From: Pseudomonas sp. HS6
GTDB taxonomy: Bacteria > Pseudomonadota > Gammaproteobacteria > Pseudomonadales > Pseudomonadaceae
Direction of reading: 5' to 3'
Assembly (NCBI RefSeq): GCF_023375815.1
Contig: NZ_CP067412.1
Location: 1,178,001 to 1,242,000 of the forward strand
DNA length: 64,000 bases
How positions within the stretch are numbered: position 1 is the stretch's first letter; every line of letters begins with the position of its first letter. The notes under the pieces are model-generated. The model had not been told where the DNA came from. It was given only the letters and a program-made list of their open reading frames with translations, and searched no databases. Below are positions 17,060 to 25,137 of this stretch, piece after piece. Both the position numbers and the translations under genes were made by a program.

Positions 17060-17079
17060 GCTAGTCCGTTTGCAGGATT
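17060..17079 (+). promoter_or_regulatory. weak steroid-regulon-like element upstream of the LLM gene
   Basis: GCTAGTCCGTTTGCAGGATT keeps CTAGTCC and shares GTCCGTTTG plus GGAT with the hsaA element at 15721-15740. The box 20 nt downstream (GAGCAT) is a poor -10, so this may be a decayed site or one of low strength. Confidence 0.3.
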
Positions 17080-17165
17080 CGAGCGCCGTGGCGATGCCCG
17101 AGCATTAGCGCGAAGGCGTGGTTCTCCGGCGCCGGCTGCGCATCCAACAAGTACAAGGATCAACC

Positions 17166-18287
17166 ATGAAATTTTCCCTGATTTACGAAGCCCAGACGGT
17201 GGATTCCAGCCGTGAAGGCGATCGCAAGATTTTCGAAGACACCGTCGAACAGGCCGTGCTGGCCGACAAACTGGGCTTCGATACGTTCTGGTGCGTGGAG
17301 CACACGGCGCTCAGCAACTATTCGCACATGTCCGCCCCGGAAACCATGCTGGCGTTCGTCGCCGGTAAAACCGAGCGGATCGGCATCGGCCACGGCGTGG
17401 TCTGCCTGCCACCGGCGATGAACCACCCGGTGAAGGTCGCCGAGCGCATCGCTACCCTCGACCTGCTGTCCAAGGGCCGCGTGCATTTCGGCGTCGGCAA
17501 GGGCGGCACCCAGCAGGAGGCCGGCACTTTCGGCTACGACCTGACGACGTTGCAGCCGCAGATCGACGAGATGATGTACCTGATCCCGAAAATGTTCGTG
17601 TTCGACGAAATTGAGCATCAGGGCGATTTTGTGCAAATCCCGAAACGGCCGATCCATCCCAAGCCTTATCAGGATCCGCACCCGCCGATGTACCTGGCCT
17701 GCACTAACACCGACTCGCTGAAAAAGGCCGGCAGCCGTGGCATGGGCGCGCTGGTACTGGGCTTTGGCGGCCCGGAAGAGATCGCCAAGAAGGTCGAGGT
17801 CTATCACCAGGCTTGGGACAACCGTGACGTGAAACATCAGGTGGGCTTCCGTCCCAACCGCCACATCGCGGCGCTGTGCCCGGCGATTGTGCTGGAAGAC
17901 AACGATGAAGCGCGGCGCATCGGTATCCGTGGTCAGCGTTATTTCATGGAGTCGCTGGGTTACTGGTACGGCGGCGGCGAGCGTCCGGATCCGGAAAAGT
18001 GGAAGGACGACACCTTCGTCGATGGCAACGGGCAGAGCGTGATCAAGTCGCGGTTTGCTTCGGAAGAGGTCAGCGTCGATTTCTCCGACCCGACCATGGC
18101 CATGATGAACCCCAACCATGCGTACGGCACCGTTGAGGATTGCATTGGCTATGTGCAGCGGCTGATTGATGCCGGGGCCGACGAGATTCTGTTTATCTGC
18201 CAGATGGGCACGGTGCCGCAGTGGGCGCAGCTGGAGACGTTGAAGAATATTGGGGAGAAGGTGATTCCGCATTTCCGCAAATCCTGA
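17166..18287 (+). CDS. LLM-class flavin-dependent oxidoreductase
   Basis: A 373-residue bacterial-luciferase-like TIM-barrel protein. It has the D-K-L-G-F-D-T-F-W-C-V-E-H opening, the R-I-G-I-G-H-G-V strand, A-E-R-I-A-T-L-D, and G-R-V-H-F-G-V-G-K-G typical of the family. Such enzymes use reduced FMN or F420 for monooxygenation or reduction. Pseudomonads are not known for F420, so FMN is more likely. It has a good AAGGAT site before the ATG at 17166. It lies between hsaA and hsaC but is not part of the standard 9,10-seco pathway, so its substrate is open. It could draw reduced flavin from HsaB. A terminator follows. Confidence 0.8.
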   Translation: MKFSLIYEAQTVDSSREGDRKIFEDTVEQAVLADKLGFDTFWCVEHTALSNYSHMSAPETMLAFVAGKTERIGIGHGVVCLPPAMNHPVKVAERIATLDLLSKGRVHFGVGKGGTQQEAGTFGYDLTTLQPQIDEMMYLIPKMFVFDEIEHQGDFVQIPKRPIHPKPYQDPHPPMYLACTNTDSLKKAGSRGMGALVLGFGGPEEIAKKVEVYHQAWDNRDVKHQVGFRPNRHIAALCPAIVLEDNDEARRIGIRGQRYFMESLGYWYGGGERPDPEKWKDDTFVDGNGQSVIKSRFASEEVSVDFSDPTMAMMNPNHAYGTVEDCIGYVQRLIDAGADEILFICQMGTVPQWAQLETLKNIGEKVIPHFRKS

Positions 18288-18302
18288 TCAAGCGCCTCGT
18301 AA

Positions 18303-18396
18303 CCTGTGGGAGCGGGCTTGCCCGCGATGAGGTAATTACATCCAGCATCTCTGTTGTCAGATATACCGCCATCGCGGGCAAGCCCGCTCCCACAGG
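18303..18396. repeat. REPIN: two inverted REP palindromes
   Basis: CCTGTGGGAGCGGGCTTGCC at the left end is repeated in inverted orientation at the right end (GGCAAGCCCGCTCCCACAGG), with about 50 nt between. This is the common fluorescens-group Pseudomonas REP doublet. It lies just after the LLM gene and before the terminator at 18457. Confidence 0.9.
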
Positions 18397-18456
18397 TATT
18401 TGTGTTGCTCTTCCTCGCTTCATCAAGGGCTGGAACGGAATCCAGTCCCCATTTCC

Positions 18457-18482
18457 AACGGGTCCCCAAGGCCCGTTTTTTT
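18457..18482 (+). terminator. rho-independent terminator after hsaA-LLM
   Basis: AACGGG (18457-18462) pairs with CCCGTT (18472-18477), followed by further T residues to 18482. It separates the hsaA transcript from the hsaC promoter. The 332-nt gap 18288-18619 thus contains a REPIN, this terminator, and the hsaC promoter element. Confidence 0.7.
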
Positions 18483-18503
18483 ATGCCTGCGTTCCAGGCG
18501 TGC

Positions 18504-18523
18504 GCTAGTCCCATTGGACGATG
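18504..18523 (+). promoter_or_regulatory. steroid-regulon element directing the hsaC-ipd operon
   Basis: GCTAGTCCCATTGGACGATG matches TAGTCC-N4-GGACGATG exactly and points toward hsaC. TTGAAT at 18544-18549 is exactly 20 nt downstream. The start codon of hsaC is 97 nt away. It is the only element seen upstream of the long plus-strand operon. Confidence 0.7.
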
Positions 18524-18619
18524 TTTCCCCCCGGCGAACCCGTTTGAATAGGCCTCAATACAGTCTCCCCGGCAATCGCCGTCGGGCGGCTCGGCCTGAG
18601 AACAACGAGGAGTGCATCC

Positions 18620-19516
18620 ATGGATATCCGTGGTCTGGGTTACGTCACCCTGTTATCCAGTGATCTTGTGCAGTGGCGGCAGTACGCAAGTCAGGTGCTC
18701 GGCATGATGGTTGCCGGCAGCGATGACGATGAGCGCCTGTACCTGAAAATGGACGAGCGCCACCACCGGATTCTGGTGGAGAAAAGCACCGAAAACGGCT
18801 TCGGCGCCTGCGGTTGGGAAGTGTCGGGCAAAGCGGCGCTCGAGCAGGCTGTCAGCGAGCTGGAACACGCCGACGTGCAAGTCACCCGTGGCACGGAGGC
18901 TCAGGCCAGGGACCGTAAAGTCCAGGAACTGGTGCACTTCAGCGATCCGGACGGCAACCGTCACGAATTGTTTTGGGGCCCGTTGCAGGACTTCGCGCGC
19001 TTCGTGTCGCCGGTCGGCGTGAAAGGTTTCGTCACCAATGAACTGGGCATGGGCCACGTGGTGCTGCCGGCGCCGAGCTTCGAACGTTGCCAGGATTTCT
19101 ACGAACAGGTGCTCGGTTTCGGTCTGTCGGACCTGATGAAAGTCCGCTTCACACCGGACCCGGCCGAACCGCAAAAACGCATTCATTTCCTGCATTGCAA
19201 TAACGGCCGCCACCATTCGCTGGCGATTTTCGAGTGCCCGATGCCCCACGGCTGCGTGCACATGATGGTCGAGGTCAACGCGCTGGATGAAGTCGGCCGG
19301 GCCCTCGACCGGGTGCAGGCCAACGGCGTGAAGATGTCCGCCACCCTCGGCCAGCACACCAACGACCAGATGATCTCGTTCTACATCAAGACCCCGTCCG
19401 GGTTTGACCTGGAGTACGGCTGCGATGGCCTGGTGGTCGATTGGGATCGGCACACGCCGTTCGAAAGCACCGTGGTCAGCCACTGGGGCCATGACTTCAG
19501 TGTCGGTCGCCAATGA
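18620..19516 (+). CDS. hsaC: extradiol dioxygenase of steroid degradation, HsaC-like
   Basis: A 298-residue type-I extradiol dioxygenase made of two vicinal-oxygen-chelate domains. The Fe(II) ligands expected for HsaC can be placed at H146 (G-M-G-H-V-V), H214 (V-H-M-M-V-E-V) and E265 (F-D-L-E-Y-G-C). These are within one residue of the positions in the mycobacterial enzyme. The C-terminal W-G-H-D-F motif is also kept. HsaC cleaves 3,4-DHSA next to the catechol (meta cleavage). GAGGAG precedes the ATG. It is the first gene of an operon running on through ipdA and ipdB. The hydrolase that would follow chemically (HsaD) is not in the window. Confidence 0.9.
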   Translation: MDIRGLGYVTLLSSDLVQWRQYASQVLGMMVAGSDDDERLYLKMDERHHRILVEKSTENGFGACGWEVSGKAALEQAVSELEHADVQVTRGTEAQARDRKVQELVHFSDPDGNRHELFWGPLQDFARFVSPVGVKGFVTNELGMGHVVLPAPSFERCQDFYEQVLGFGLSDLMKVRFTPDPAEPQKRIHFLHCNNGRHHSLAIFECPMPHGCVHMMVEVNALDEVGRALDRVQANGVKMSATLGQHTNDQMISFYIKTPSGFDLEYGCDGLVVDWDRHTPFESTVVSHWGHDFSVGRQ

Positions 19517-19527
19517 GGAATACGACG

Positions 19528-20409
19528 ATGGACAAGCGAATGACCACGGCCGAAATGGTCGGCCAACTGCGTGACGGCATGACCATCGGCATCGGTGGCT
19601 GGGGCCCGCGACGCAAGCCCATGGCGCTGGTGCGCGAGATTCTGCGTTCTGACCTCAAGGACCTGACCGTGGTCGCCTATGGCGGCGCGGACGTCGGCAT
19701 GCTTTGCGCGGCCGGCAAGATCCGCAAACTGGTGTTTGCCTTCGTGTCGCTGGATTTCATCCCGCTGGAACCGTACTTCCGCAAGGCGCGTCAGGACGCG
19801 GCACTGCAAGTGATGGAAATCGACGAAGGCATGCTCTTGCTCGGCCTGCGTGCCGCTGCGATGAAGGTGCCGTTCATTCCCACGGCCGTGGGGCTGGGCA
19901 CCGATGTACTGCGGCACAACCCGCAGATCAAGTTGATCGACTCGCCCTATGCCGACAACAAGCAATGGGTCGCCATGCCGGCGCTCCAGCTCGATGCGGC
20001 GCTGATTCACGTCGACCGCGCCGACGTGCGCGGTGTCTGCCAGATCAGCGGCCCCGATCACTACATGGACGACTTGCTCGTGCGTGCGGCGACCCACAGC
20101 TACGTGACCTGCGACGAGCTGGTCGACAGCGACTACTTCCATGCTGATCCGGCGCGGGCACACCAGGTGTTCTGGGAACGCAACCTGACCACCGCCGTGG
20201 CGCACGTGCCGGGCGGTGCGCACCCGTCTTCCTGCGCGCCGCTGTACGGCTTCGATGTCGCGCATTTCAAGGCCTACAACGCGTCGGCCCAGGCTGGCGA
20301 GGGCTGGCAGAACTACGTCCGCGACTATGTCGACTGCACCCACGAACAGTACCTGGACAAGGTCGGTGGCCTGGACGCCATCCGCCAGCTCCCTCTGCCG
20401 GTCTACTAA
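19528..20409 (+). CDS. ipdA: COCHEA-CoA hydrolase alpha subunit, IpdA
   Basis: A 293-residue protein of the CoA-transferase alpha-subunit fold. The start D-G-M-T-I-G-I-G-G-W-G-x-R-R-K-P-M and the V-V-A-Y-G-G-A-D-V-G strand are the IpdA signature, distinct from the G-x-G-G glutaconate-type motif. In HIP degradation IpdA and IpdB together open the last steroid ring as a hydrolase rather than as a CoA-transferase. The ATG at 19528 was chosen because GAGG lies 9 nt upstream; another ATG at 19513 overlaps the hsaC stop. It lies 12 nt upstream of ipdB. Confidence 0.9.
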   Translation: MDKRMTTAEMVGQLRDGMTIGIGGWGPRRKPMALVREILRSDLKDLTVVAYGGADVGMLCAAGKIRKLVFAFVSLDFIPLEPYFRKARQDAALQVMEIDEGMLLLGLRAAAMKVPFIPTAVGLGTDVLRHNPQIKLIDSPYADNKQWVAMPALQLDAALIHVDRADVRGVCQISGPDHYMDDLLVRAATHSYVTCDELVDSDYFHADPARAHQVFWERNLTTAVAHVPGGAHPSSCAPLYGFDVAHFKAYNASAQAGEGWQNYVRDYVDCTHEQYLDKVGGLDAIRQLPLPVY

Positions 20410-20421
20410 GCGAGCCTTGAT

Positions 20422-21216
20422 ATGACGACTTCTGCAACGACTTACAGCCTCGCCGAGCTGATGATCTGCGCCGCATCCGAGGCCTGGCGCGACGACGGTG
20501 AGGTGCTCGCCACCGGGATCGGGGTGATTCCGCGACTGGCGGCTTCATTGAGCATGCTGACCAGCAATCCGCAGCTGCTGATGACCGACTCCGAGGCCTA
20601 TATGGTCGCCGAGCCGGTGCCGTTGGGTGCACGTAACGGATACGAGCCAAAGCGCGACAGCTGGATGGGCTTTTCGCGGATTTTCGACAACGTCTGGAGC
20701 GGCAAGCGCCATGCGTTGGTGGGCCCGACGCAGATCGACCGCTTCGGTCAGGCGAACATTTCCTGCATCGGCGACTACGCCAAACCCAAGGCGCAAATGC
20801 TCGGTGTACGGGGCTTTCCCGGCAACTCGATCAGCCATGCCAACTCCTTCTGCGTGCCCAGTCACAACCGTCGAGTGTTCGTCGAAGGCGAGGTCGATAT
20901 GGTCGCCTCGGTCGGCTACAACCCGGCGCGCCTGGCCCGGGGCTGGTCGCTGGACGAGATCGATATCCGCCTGATAGTGACTGATCTGTGCGTGCTGGAT
21001 TTTCTCGGCCCGCAACGGCAGGTGCGGATTCGTTCGCTGCACCCCGGCGTGACCGTGGAGCAGGTACAGGACAACACCGGGTTCGAGCTGCATGTGCCAC
21101 AGGTTTGCTCGACGACCACGCCGCCCACCGCCGTGCAGTTGCAACTGATCGAGCGTCTGGACCCGCACAACCTGCGCGCCAGTCAGCTCAAAGACAACCC
21201 GCCGGGCCAGCGCTGA
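20422..21216 (+). CDS. ipdB: COCHEA-CoA hydrolase beta subunit, IpdB
   Basis: A 264-residue CoA-transferase beta-subunit-fold protein. It has the G-I-G-V-I-P-R-L-A opening, the R-H-A-L-V-G-P-T-Q-I-D-R-F-G-Q-A-N strand, and G-F-P-G-N-S-I-S-H. These match IpdB, the partner of IpdA in opening the last ring of the HIP-derived CoA ester. It is directly downstream of ipdA and is followed after 24 nt by the EchA20-like gene, the same functional grouping as in actinobacterial HIP clusters. Confidence 0.9.
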   Translation: MTTSATTYSLAELMICAASEAWRDDGEVLATGIGVIPRLAASLSMLTSNPQLLMTDSEAYMVAEPVPLGARNGYEPKRDSWMGFSRIFDNVWSGKRHALVGPTQIDRFGQANISCIGDYAKPKAQMLGVRGFPGNSISHANSFCVPSHNRRVFVEGEVDMVASVGYNPARLARGWSLDEIDIRLIVTDLCVLDFLGPQRQVRIRSLHPGVTVEQVQDNTGFELHVPQVCSTTTPPTAVQLQLIERLDPHNLRASQLKDNPPGQR

Positions 21217-21240
21217 GTCGCACCGTTTCGGAGAATAGTG

Positions 21241-22113
21241 ATGGCAGAACATAACGATAATAATGCCGCCGACGTGGTGCACTACGAAGTGCGCGGGGCG
21301 GTGGCGCTGGTCACCATGAATCGCCCCGAGTATCACAATGCCCAGAACTCGCAGATGACCTACGCGCTGGACGCGGCGTTTCGCCGTGCCTGCGATGACG
21401 ACGAGGTGAAAGTCATCGTGCTGCGCGGGGCCGGCAAGCACTTCTCCGCCGGGCATGACATCGGCACGCCGGGGCGGGATGTCGATAAAACCTTCGACCG
21501 CGCGAGCCTTTGGTACGACCACACCAACAAGCCCGGTGGCGAGTTTCTCTACGCCCGGGAGCAGGAGGTCTATCTGGGCATGTGCCGGCGCTGGCGCGAG
21601 ATGCCCAAGCCGACCATCGCCATGGTGCAGGGCGCGTGCATTGCCGGCGGGCTGATGCTGGCCTGGGTCTGCGACCTGATTGTCGCCAGCGAGGATGCGT
21701 ACTTTGCCGATCCGGTGGTGCGCATGGGCATTCCCGGGGTCGAGTATTTCGCCCACGCGCATGAACTCAACCCGCGCATCGCCAAGGAGTTTCTGTTCCT
21801 CGGCGAACGCATGCCGGCGGCGCGCGCCTATCAGATGGGCATGCTCAATCGGGTGGTGGCTCGCGAATCACTGGAGCAGGAAACCCTCGATATCGCCGGG
21901 CGCATCGCCCAGATGCCGCGCCTGGGCCTGCAGTTGAGCAAGCAGGCGGTCAACAACGCCGAAGACCTGATGGGCAAACGCGCGACGATGGACATGGTCT
22001 TCGGCCTGCACCATTTCGCCCATGCCCACAATGAACTGGTGTCCGGCGACCGGCTCGGCGGCTACGACGCCAAGGCCATGGCCAGTTCGCAACGCTCGAC
22101 GGGTGGGGCGTGA
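21241..22113 (+). CDS. echA20: enoyl-CoA hydratase/hydrolase family protein, EchA20-like
   Basis: A 290-residue crotonase-fold protein. The oxyanion-hole segment is H-F-S-A-G-H-D-I, and a second is A-C-I-A-G-G-L-M. The usual hydratase Glu pair is not seen in the expected place, as reported for crotonases that open rings by hydrolysis. In HIP degradation EchA20 opens ring D of a CoA-bound intermediate just before IpdAB. The position right after ipdAB and before ipdC supports this. GGAG lies 7 nt before the ATG. It is longer than simple hydratases (~260 residues). The catalytic-residue reading is by eye. Confidence 0.8.
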   Translation: MAEHNDNNAADVVHYEVRGAVALVTMNRPEYHNAQNSQMTYALDAAFRRACDDDEVKVIVLRGAGKHFSAGHDIGTPGRDVDKTFDRASLWYDHTNKPGGEFLYAREQEVYLGMCRRWREMPKPTIAMVQGACIAGGLMLAWVCDLIVASEDAYFADPVVRMGIPGVEYFAHAHELNPRIAKEFLFLGERMPAARAYQMGMLNRVVARESLEQETLDIAGRIAQMPRLGLQLSKQAVNNAEDLMGKRATMDMVFGLHHFAHAHNELVSGDRLGGYDAKAMASSQRSTGGA

Positions 22114-22115
22114 AC

Positions 22116-23183
22116 ATGGCGATCTCATTGAATACCCGGCTGACCGAGTTGCTCGGCTGCCGTTATCCGATCATTCAGACCGCTATGGGCTGGGTGGCTG
22201 ACCCGAAACTGGTCGCCGCCACGAGCAATGCCGGCGCTTTCGGTTTTCTCGCCGGCGCCACCATCGAACCGCAGTACATGGAGGCCGCGATTCTCGAAAC
22301 CCGGCGCCTGACGGATCAGCCATTTGGGGTCAACTTCCATATGTACCAGCCCAATGCCGACGACATCGTCGAGTTGGTGCTGCGCCATAAGGTGCGGGCG
22401 GTCAGTTACAGCCGTTCTCCCGGCAAACAGATGATCCAGCGCCTGAAGAATGCCGGCGTCGTGTGCATTCCCACGGTTGGCGCGCTGAAGCATGCGCAGA
22501 AAGCCGTGGAAATGGGCGCCGATGCCGTGACCGTACAGGGCGGCGAGGGCGGTGGGCATACCGGTTCGGTGCCGACGTCGTTGCTGCTTGATCAAGTGGT
22601 CAACGCGGTGTCGGTTCCGGTGGTGGCGGCCGGTGGTTTCAAGGACGGCAGGGGGCTGGTGTCGGCCCTGGCCTACGGCGCCGAAGGCATTGCCATGGGC
22701 ACGCGGTTTTTGATGTGTGCCGAAAGCCCGGTGCCGGCGCAGACCCTGGCGCGTTACCTGGCGATCAAAGACCCGGCGGCGATCATCGTCAGCCGCGCCA
22801 TCGACGGCATGCCGCAACGGATGATCCGCAACGAATTGCTCGACCGACTGGAAACCAGCGGCGTGTTCAAACGCTGGTGGCTGGCGGTGCGCAGCGGTCT
22901 GGCTTACCGCCGCCATAGCGGCATGAGCTTGAGTCAGTTGCTTTCCAGTGCATTGAAGATGCGCAGCAGCGGAGACCTGACCGCCGCACAAAGCATCATG
23001 GCCGCCAACGCGCCGATGGTCATTCAGAAAGCCATGGTCGATGGGCTGCCGGCCGAAGGCGTGTTGCCTTCAGGTCAGGTCGCGGCCTCCATCGACAGCC
23101 TGCCCAGCTGTGCCCAATTGATCGAGCAGATCGTTCGTGACGCGGAACTGCGTCTGGACGAACTCTGTCGTCGCGTGTCGTGA
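22116..23183 (+). CDS. ipdC: IpdC-like flavin-dependent enoyl-CoA reductase (nitronate monooxygenase fold)
   Basis: A 355-residue FMN TIM-barrel protein, the same length as mycobacterial IpdC. It opens with the family segment R-Y-P-I-I-Q-T-A-M-G-W-V and carries Q-G-G-E-G-G-G-H-T-G and A-A-G-G-F-K-D-G-R-G, the FMN phosphate-binding loops. Annotation pipelines often label such proteins nitronate monooxygenase. Within HIP clusters IpdC acts on a ring-unsaturated CoA intermediate. The ATG at 22116 is used; a GTG at 22110 overlaps the upstream stop. It is tightly linked to the genes on both sides. Confidence 0.85.
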   Translation: MAISLNTRLTELLGCRYPIIQTAMGWVADPKLVAATSNAGAFGFLAGATIEPQYMEAAILETRRLTDQPFGVNFHMYQPNADDIVELVLRHKVRAVSYSRSPGKQMIQRLKNAGVVCIPTVGALKHAQKAVEMGADAVTVQGGEGGGHTGSVPTSLLLDQVVNAVSVPVVAAGGFKDGRGLVSALAYGAEGIAMGTRFLMCAESPVPAQTLARYLAIKDPAAIIVSRAIDGMPQRMIRNELLDRLETSGVFKRWWLAVRSGLAYRRHSGMSLSQLLSSALKMRSSGDLTAAQSIMAANAPMVIQKAMVDGLPAEGVLPSGQVAASIDSLPSCAQLIEQIVRDAELRLDELCRRVS

Positions 23184-23194
23184 AAGGAAAAAAC

Positions 23195-23950
23195 ATGCAG
23201 CCATTCAGCGTCAGTATCGATAGCGGCATTGCCGAACTGGTGTTCAACCAGCCACCGGTCAACGCCTTCAATTGCCGGACCTGGGCCGATATCGCCCGTG
23301 AAATCGAAGGCCTGGGAACCGACAGCCGCGTGCGGGTCATCGTGATTCGCGCCGAAGGGCGCGGCTTCTGCGCCGGGGTCGACATCAAGGAACTGGCCGC
23401 CGACGGCAACCTGATCGTGGCGGTCAACAAGGGCAACTACGACAGCTTCAAGGCCATTCACCGCAACCCGAAACCGGTGATCGTAGCGGTGCACGGTTTC
23501 GTGCTCGGCGGTGGCATCGGTCTGTGCGGCGCCGCCGACATTGTCGTGGCCTCAGAGTGCGCCACGTTCGGCGTGCCCGAAGTCGATCGCGGCGCCATGG
23601 GCGGTGGCGCGCATTTGCAGCGTCTGTTCCCGGTGCAGAAGGTCCGGCACATGTATTTCACCGGCGAAGCCATCAACGCGGCGGAAGCCTGGCGCCTCGG
23701 GGCGGTGGAGCGTGTGGTCAAGCGCGAAGACTTGCGCGAAGCCGCGTTGCAGATCGCCCGCACCATCGCCGCCAAGAGCCCGGCCATGATCAGCCTCGCC
23801 AAAGAAGCGCTGAACGGCATCGAGGACGGCAATCTGGAAGACAAATATCGCTGGGAGCAGGGCTTCACGCTTGAGGCCTATCGCTCACTGGATTCACAGG
23901 AAGCACGCGACTCGTTCATCGAGAAACGTGATGCTCACTTCAACGGCTGA
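23195..23950 (+). CDS. enoyl-CoA hydratase/isomerase family protein
   Basis: A 251-residue crotonase-fold protein with the oxyanion motifs G-F-C-A-G-V-D-I and F-V-L-G-G-G-I-G-L. AAGGA precedes the ATG at 23195; the upstream GTG at 23180 overlaps the ipdC stop. It probably catalyses a hydration in the beta-oxidation of HIP side chain or ring-opened products. It belongs to the same operon as ipdC (11-nt gap) and the first acyl-CoA dehydrogenase (10-nt gap). The exact step cannot be assigned. Confidence 0.85.
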   Translation: MQPFSVSIDSGIAELVFNQPPVNAFNCRTWADIAREIEGLGTDSRVRVIVIRAEGRGFCAGVDIKELAADGNLIVAVNKGNYDSFKAIHRNPKPVIVAVHGFVLGGGIGLCGAADIVVASECATFGVPEVDRGAMGGGAHLQRLFPVQKVRHMYFTGEAINAAEAWRLGAVERVVKREDLREAALQIARTIAAKSPAMISLAKEALNGIEDGNLEDKYRWEQGFTLEAYRSLDSQEARDSFIEKRDAHFNG

Positions 23951-23960
23951 AGGCTCTCTC

Positions 23961-25127
23961 ATGGATCTGACCTATACCCCGGCCCAACAGGCCTTTCGCG
24001 CCGAAGCGCGGGCGTGGCTGACGGCCAACGTGCCTCGCGAGCCGCTGCAATCATTCGACACCGAACAAGGTTTTGCTCAACACAGGGCCTGGGAAAACCG
24101 CCTCAACGACGGTCGCTGGGGCATGGTCACCTGGCCGGTCGAGCTGGGAGGGCGCGGTTGCGACTTGATCGAGTGGCTGATTTTCGAAGAGGAGTATTAC
24201 CGCGCCGAAGCCCCGGCACGGGTCAACCAGAACGGTATCTTCCTGCTCGGCCCGACGCTGATGGAGTACGGCAGCGAAGCCCAGAAAGCACGTTTTCTGC
24301 CGCGCATGGCCACCGGTGAGGATATCTGGGCGCAGGCCTGGTCCGAGCCGGGGGCAGGCTCCGACATGGCGGCGATTCGTTCGCGGGCCGAACGGGTTGG
24401 CGATCACTACGTCATCAACGGCCAGAAGACCTGGTCGACCCGCGCCGTGTGGGCCGACTGGGTGTTCGGCATCTTTCGCACCGACCCGAACTCGCAACGC
24501 CATCAGGGCCTGACGTTCATTCTGCTGCCGCTGGACACGCCGGGAATCACGGTGCGGCCGATTCCTCAGCTCAACGGCTTGCCCGGGTTCGCCGAAATAT
24601 TCTTCGACGACGTCAAGGTGCCGGTGGAAAACGCACTGGGCGGCGAGGGCATGGGCTGGCATGTGGCGATGTCCACCGCCGGTTTCGAGCGCGGCTTGCT
24701 GCTGCGCTCGCCCGCACGCTTTCAGGAAACCGCCCGGCGTCTGGTGCAGTTGTATCAGGCCCATCGGGAGCAGGCCGACCGCGACCCGGCGATTGGCGAG
24801 GCGGTGATGCGCGCCTGGCTGGACGCCGAGGCCTACACCCTCAACACCTACCGCACCGCGTCGCAACTGGTGCAGGGCGGCAAGATCGGGCCGGAATCCT
24901 CGACCAACAAAATCTTCTGGTCGGAACTCGATCAGCGCATGCACGACACCGCCATGAACATCCTCGGCTTGCGCGGCGAGCTGCTGCCCGAAGCCCCGGC
25001 GGCGGGCGATGTCGGCCACTGGCTGGAAGGTTTTCTGTTTGCCCAGGCCGGACCGATCTACGCCGGCACCAACGAGATCCAGCGCAACATCATTGCCGAA
25101 CGCATGCTCGGCATGCCGCGTGCTTGA
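23961..25127 (+). CDS. acyl-CoA dehydrogenase, FadE30-like
   Basis: A 388-residue acyl-CoA dehydrogenase. The central flavin motif is W-S-E-P-G-A-G-S-D-M-A, with G-Q-K-T-W-S-T next. The C-terminal G-T-N-E-I-Q-R-N-I-I-A-E-R-x-L-G motif is typical of the family. Its length and N-terminal F-R-A-E-A-R-A-W-L resemble FadE30, which oxidises the HIP-CoA propionyl side chain. It is directly followed by a second, shorter family member, so the two may act as separate enzymes or as a heteromer, as known for several steroid FadE pairs. Confidence 0.8.
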   Translation: MDLTYTPAQQAFRAEARAWLTANVPREPLQSFDTEQGFAQHRAWENRLNDGRWGMVTWPVELGGRGCDLIEWLIFEEEYYRAEAPARVNQNGIFLLGPTLMEYGSEAQKARFLPRMATGEDIWAQAWSEPGAGSDMAAIRSRAERVGDHYVINGQKTWSTRAVWADWVFGIFRTDPNSQRHQGLTFILLPLDTPGITVRPIPQLNGLPGFAEIFFDDVKVPVENALGGEGMGWHVAMSTAGFERGLLLRSPARFQETARRLVQLYQAHREQADRDPAIGEAVMRAWLDAEAYTLNTYRTASQLVQGGKIGPESSTNKIFWSELDQRMHDTAMNILGLRGELLPEAPAAGDVGHWLEGFLFAQAGPIYAGTNEIQRNIIAERMLGMPRA

Positions 25128-25137
25128 GGAAGAGACC

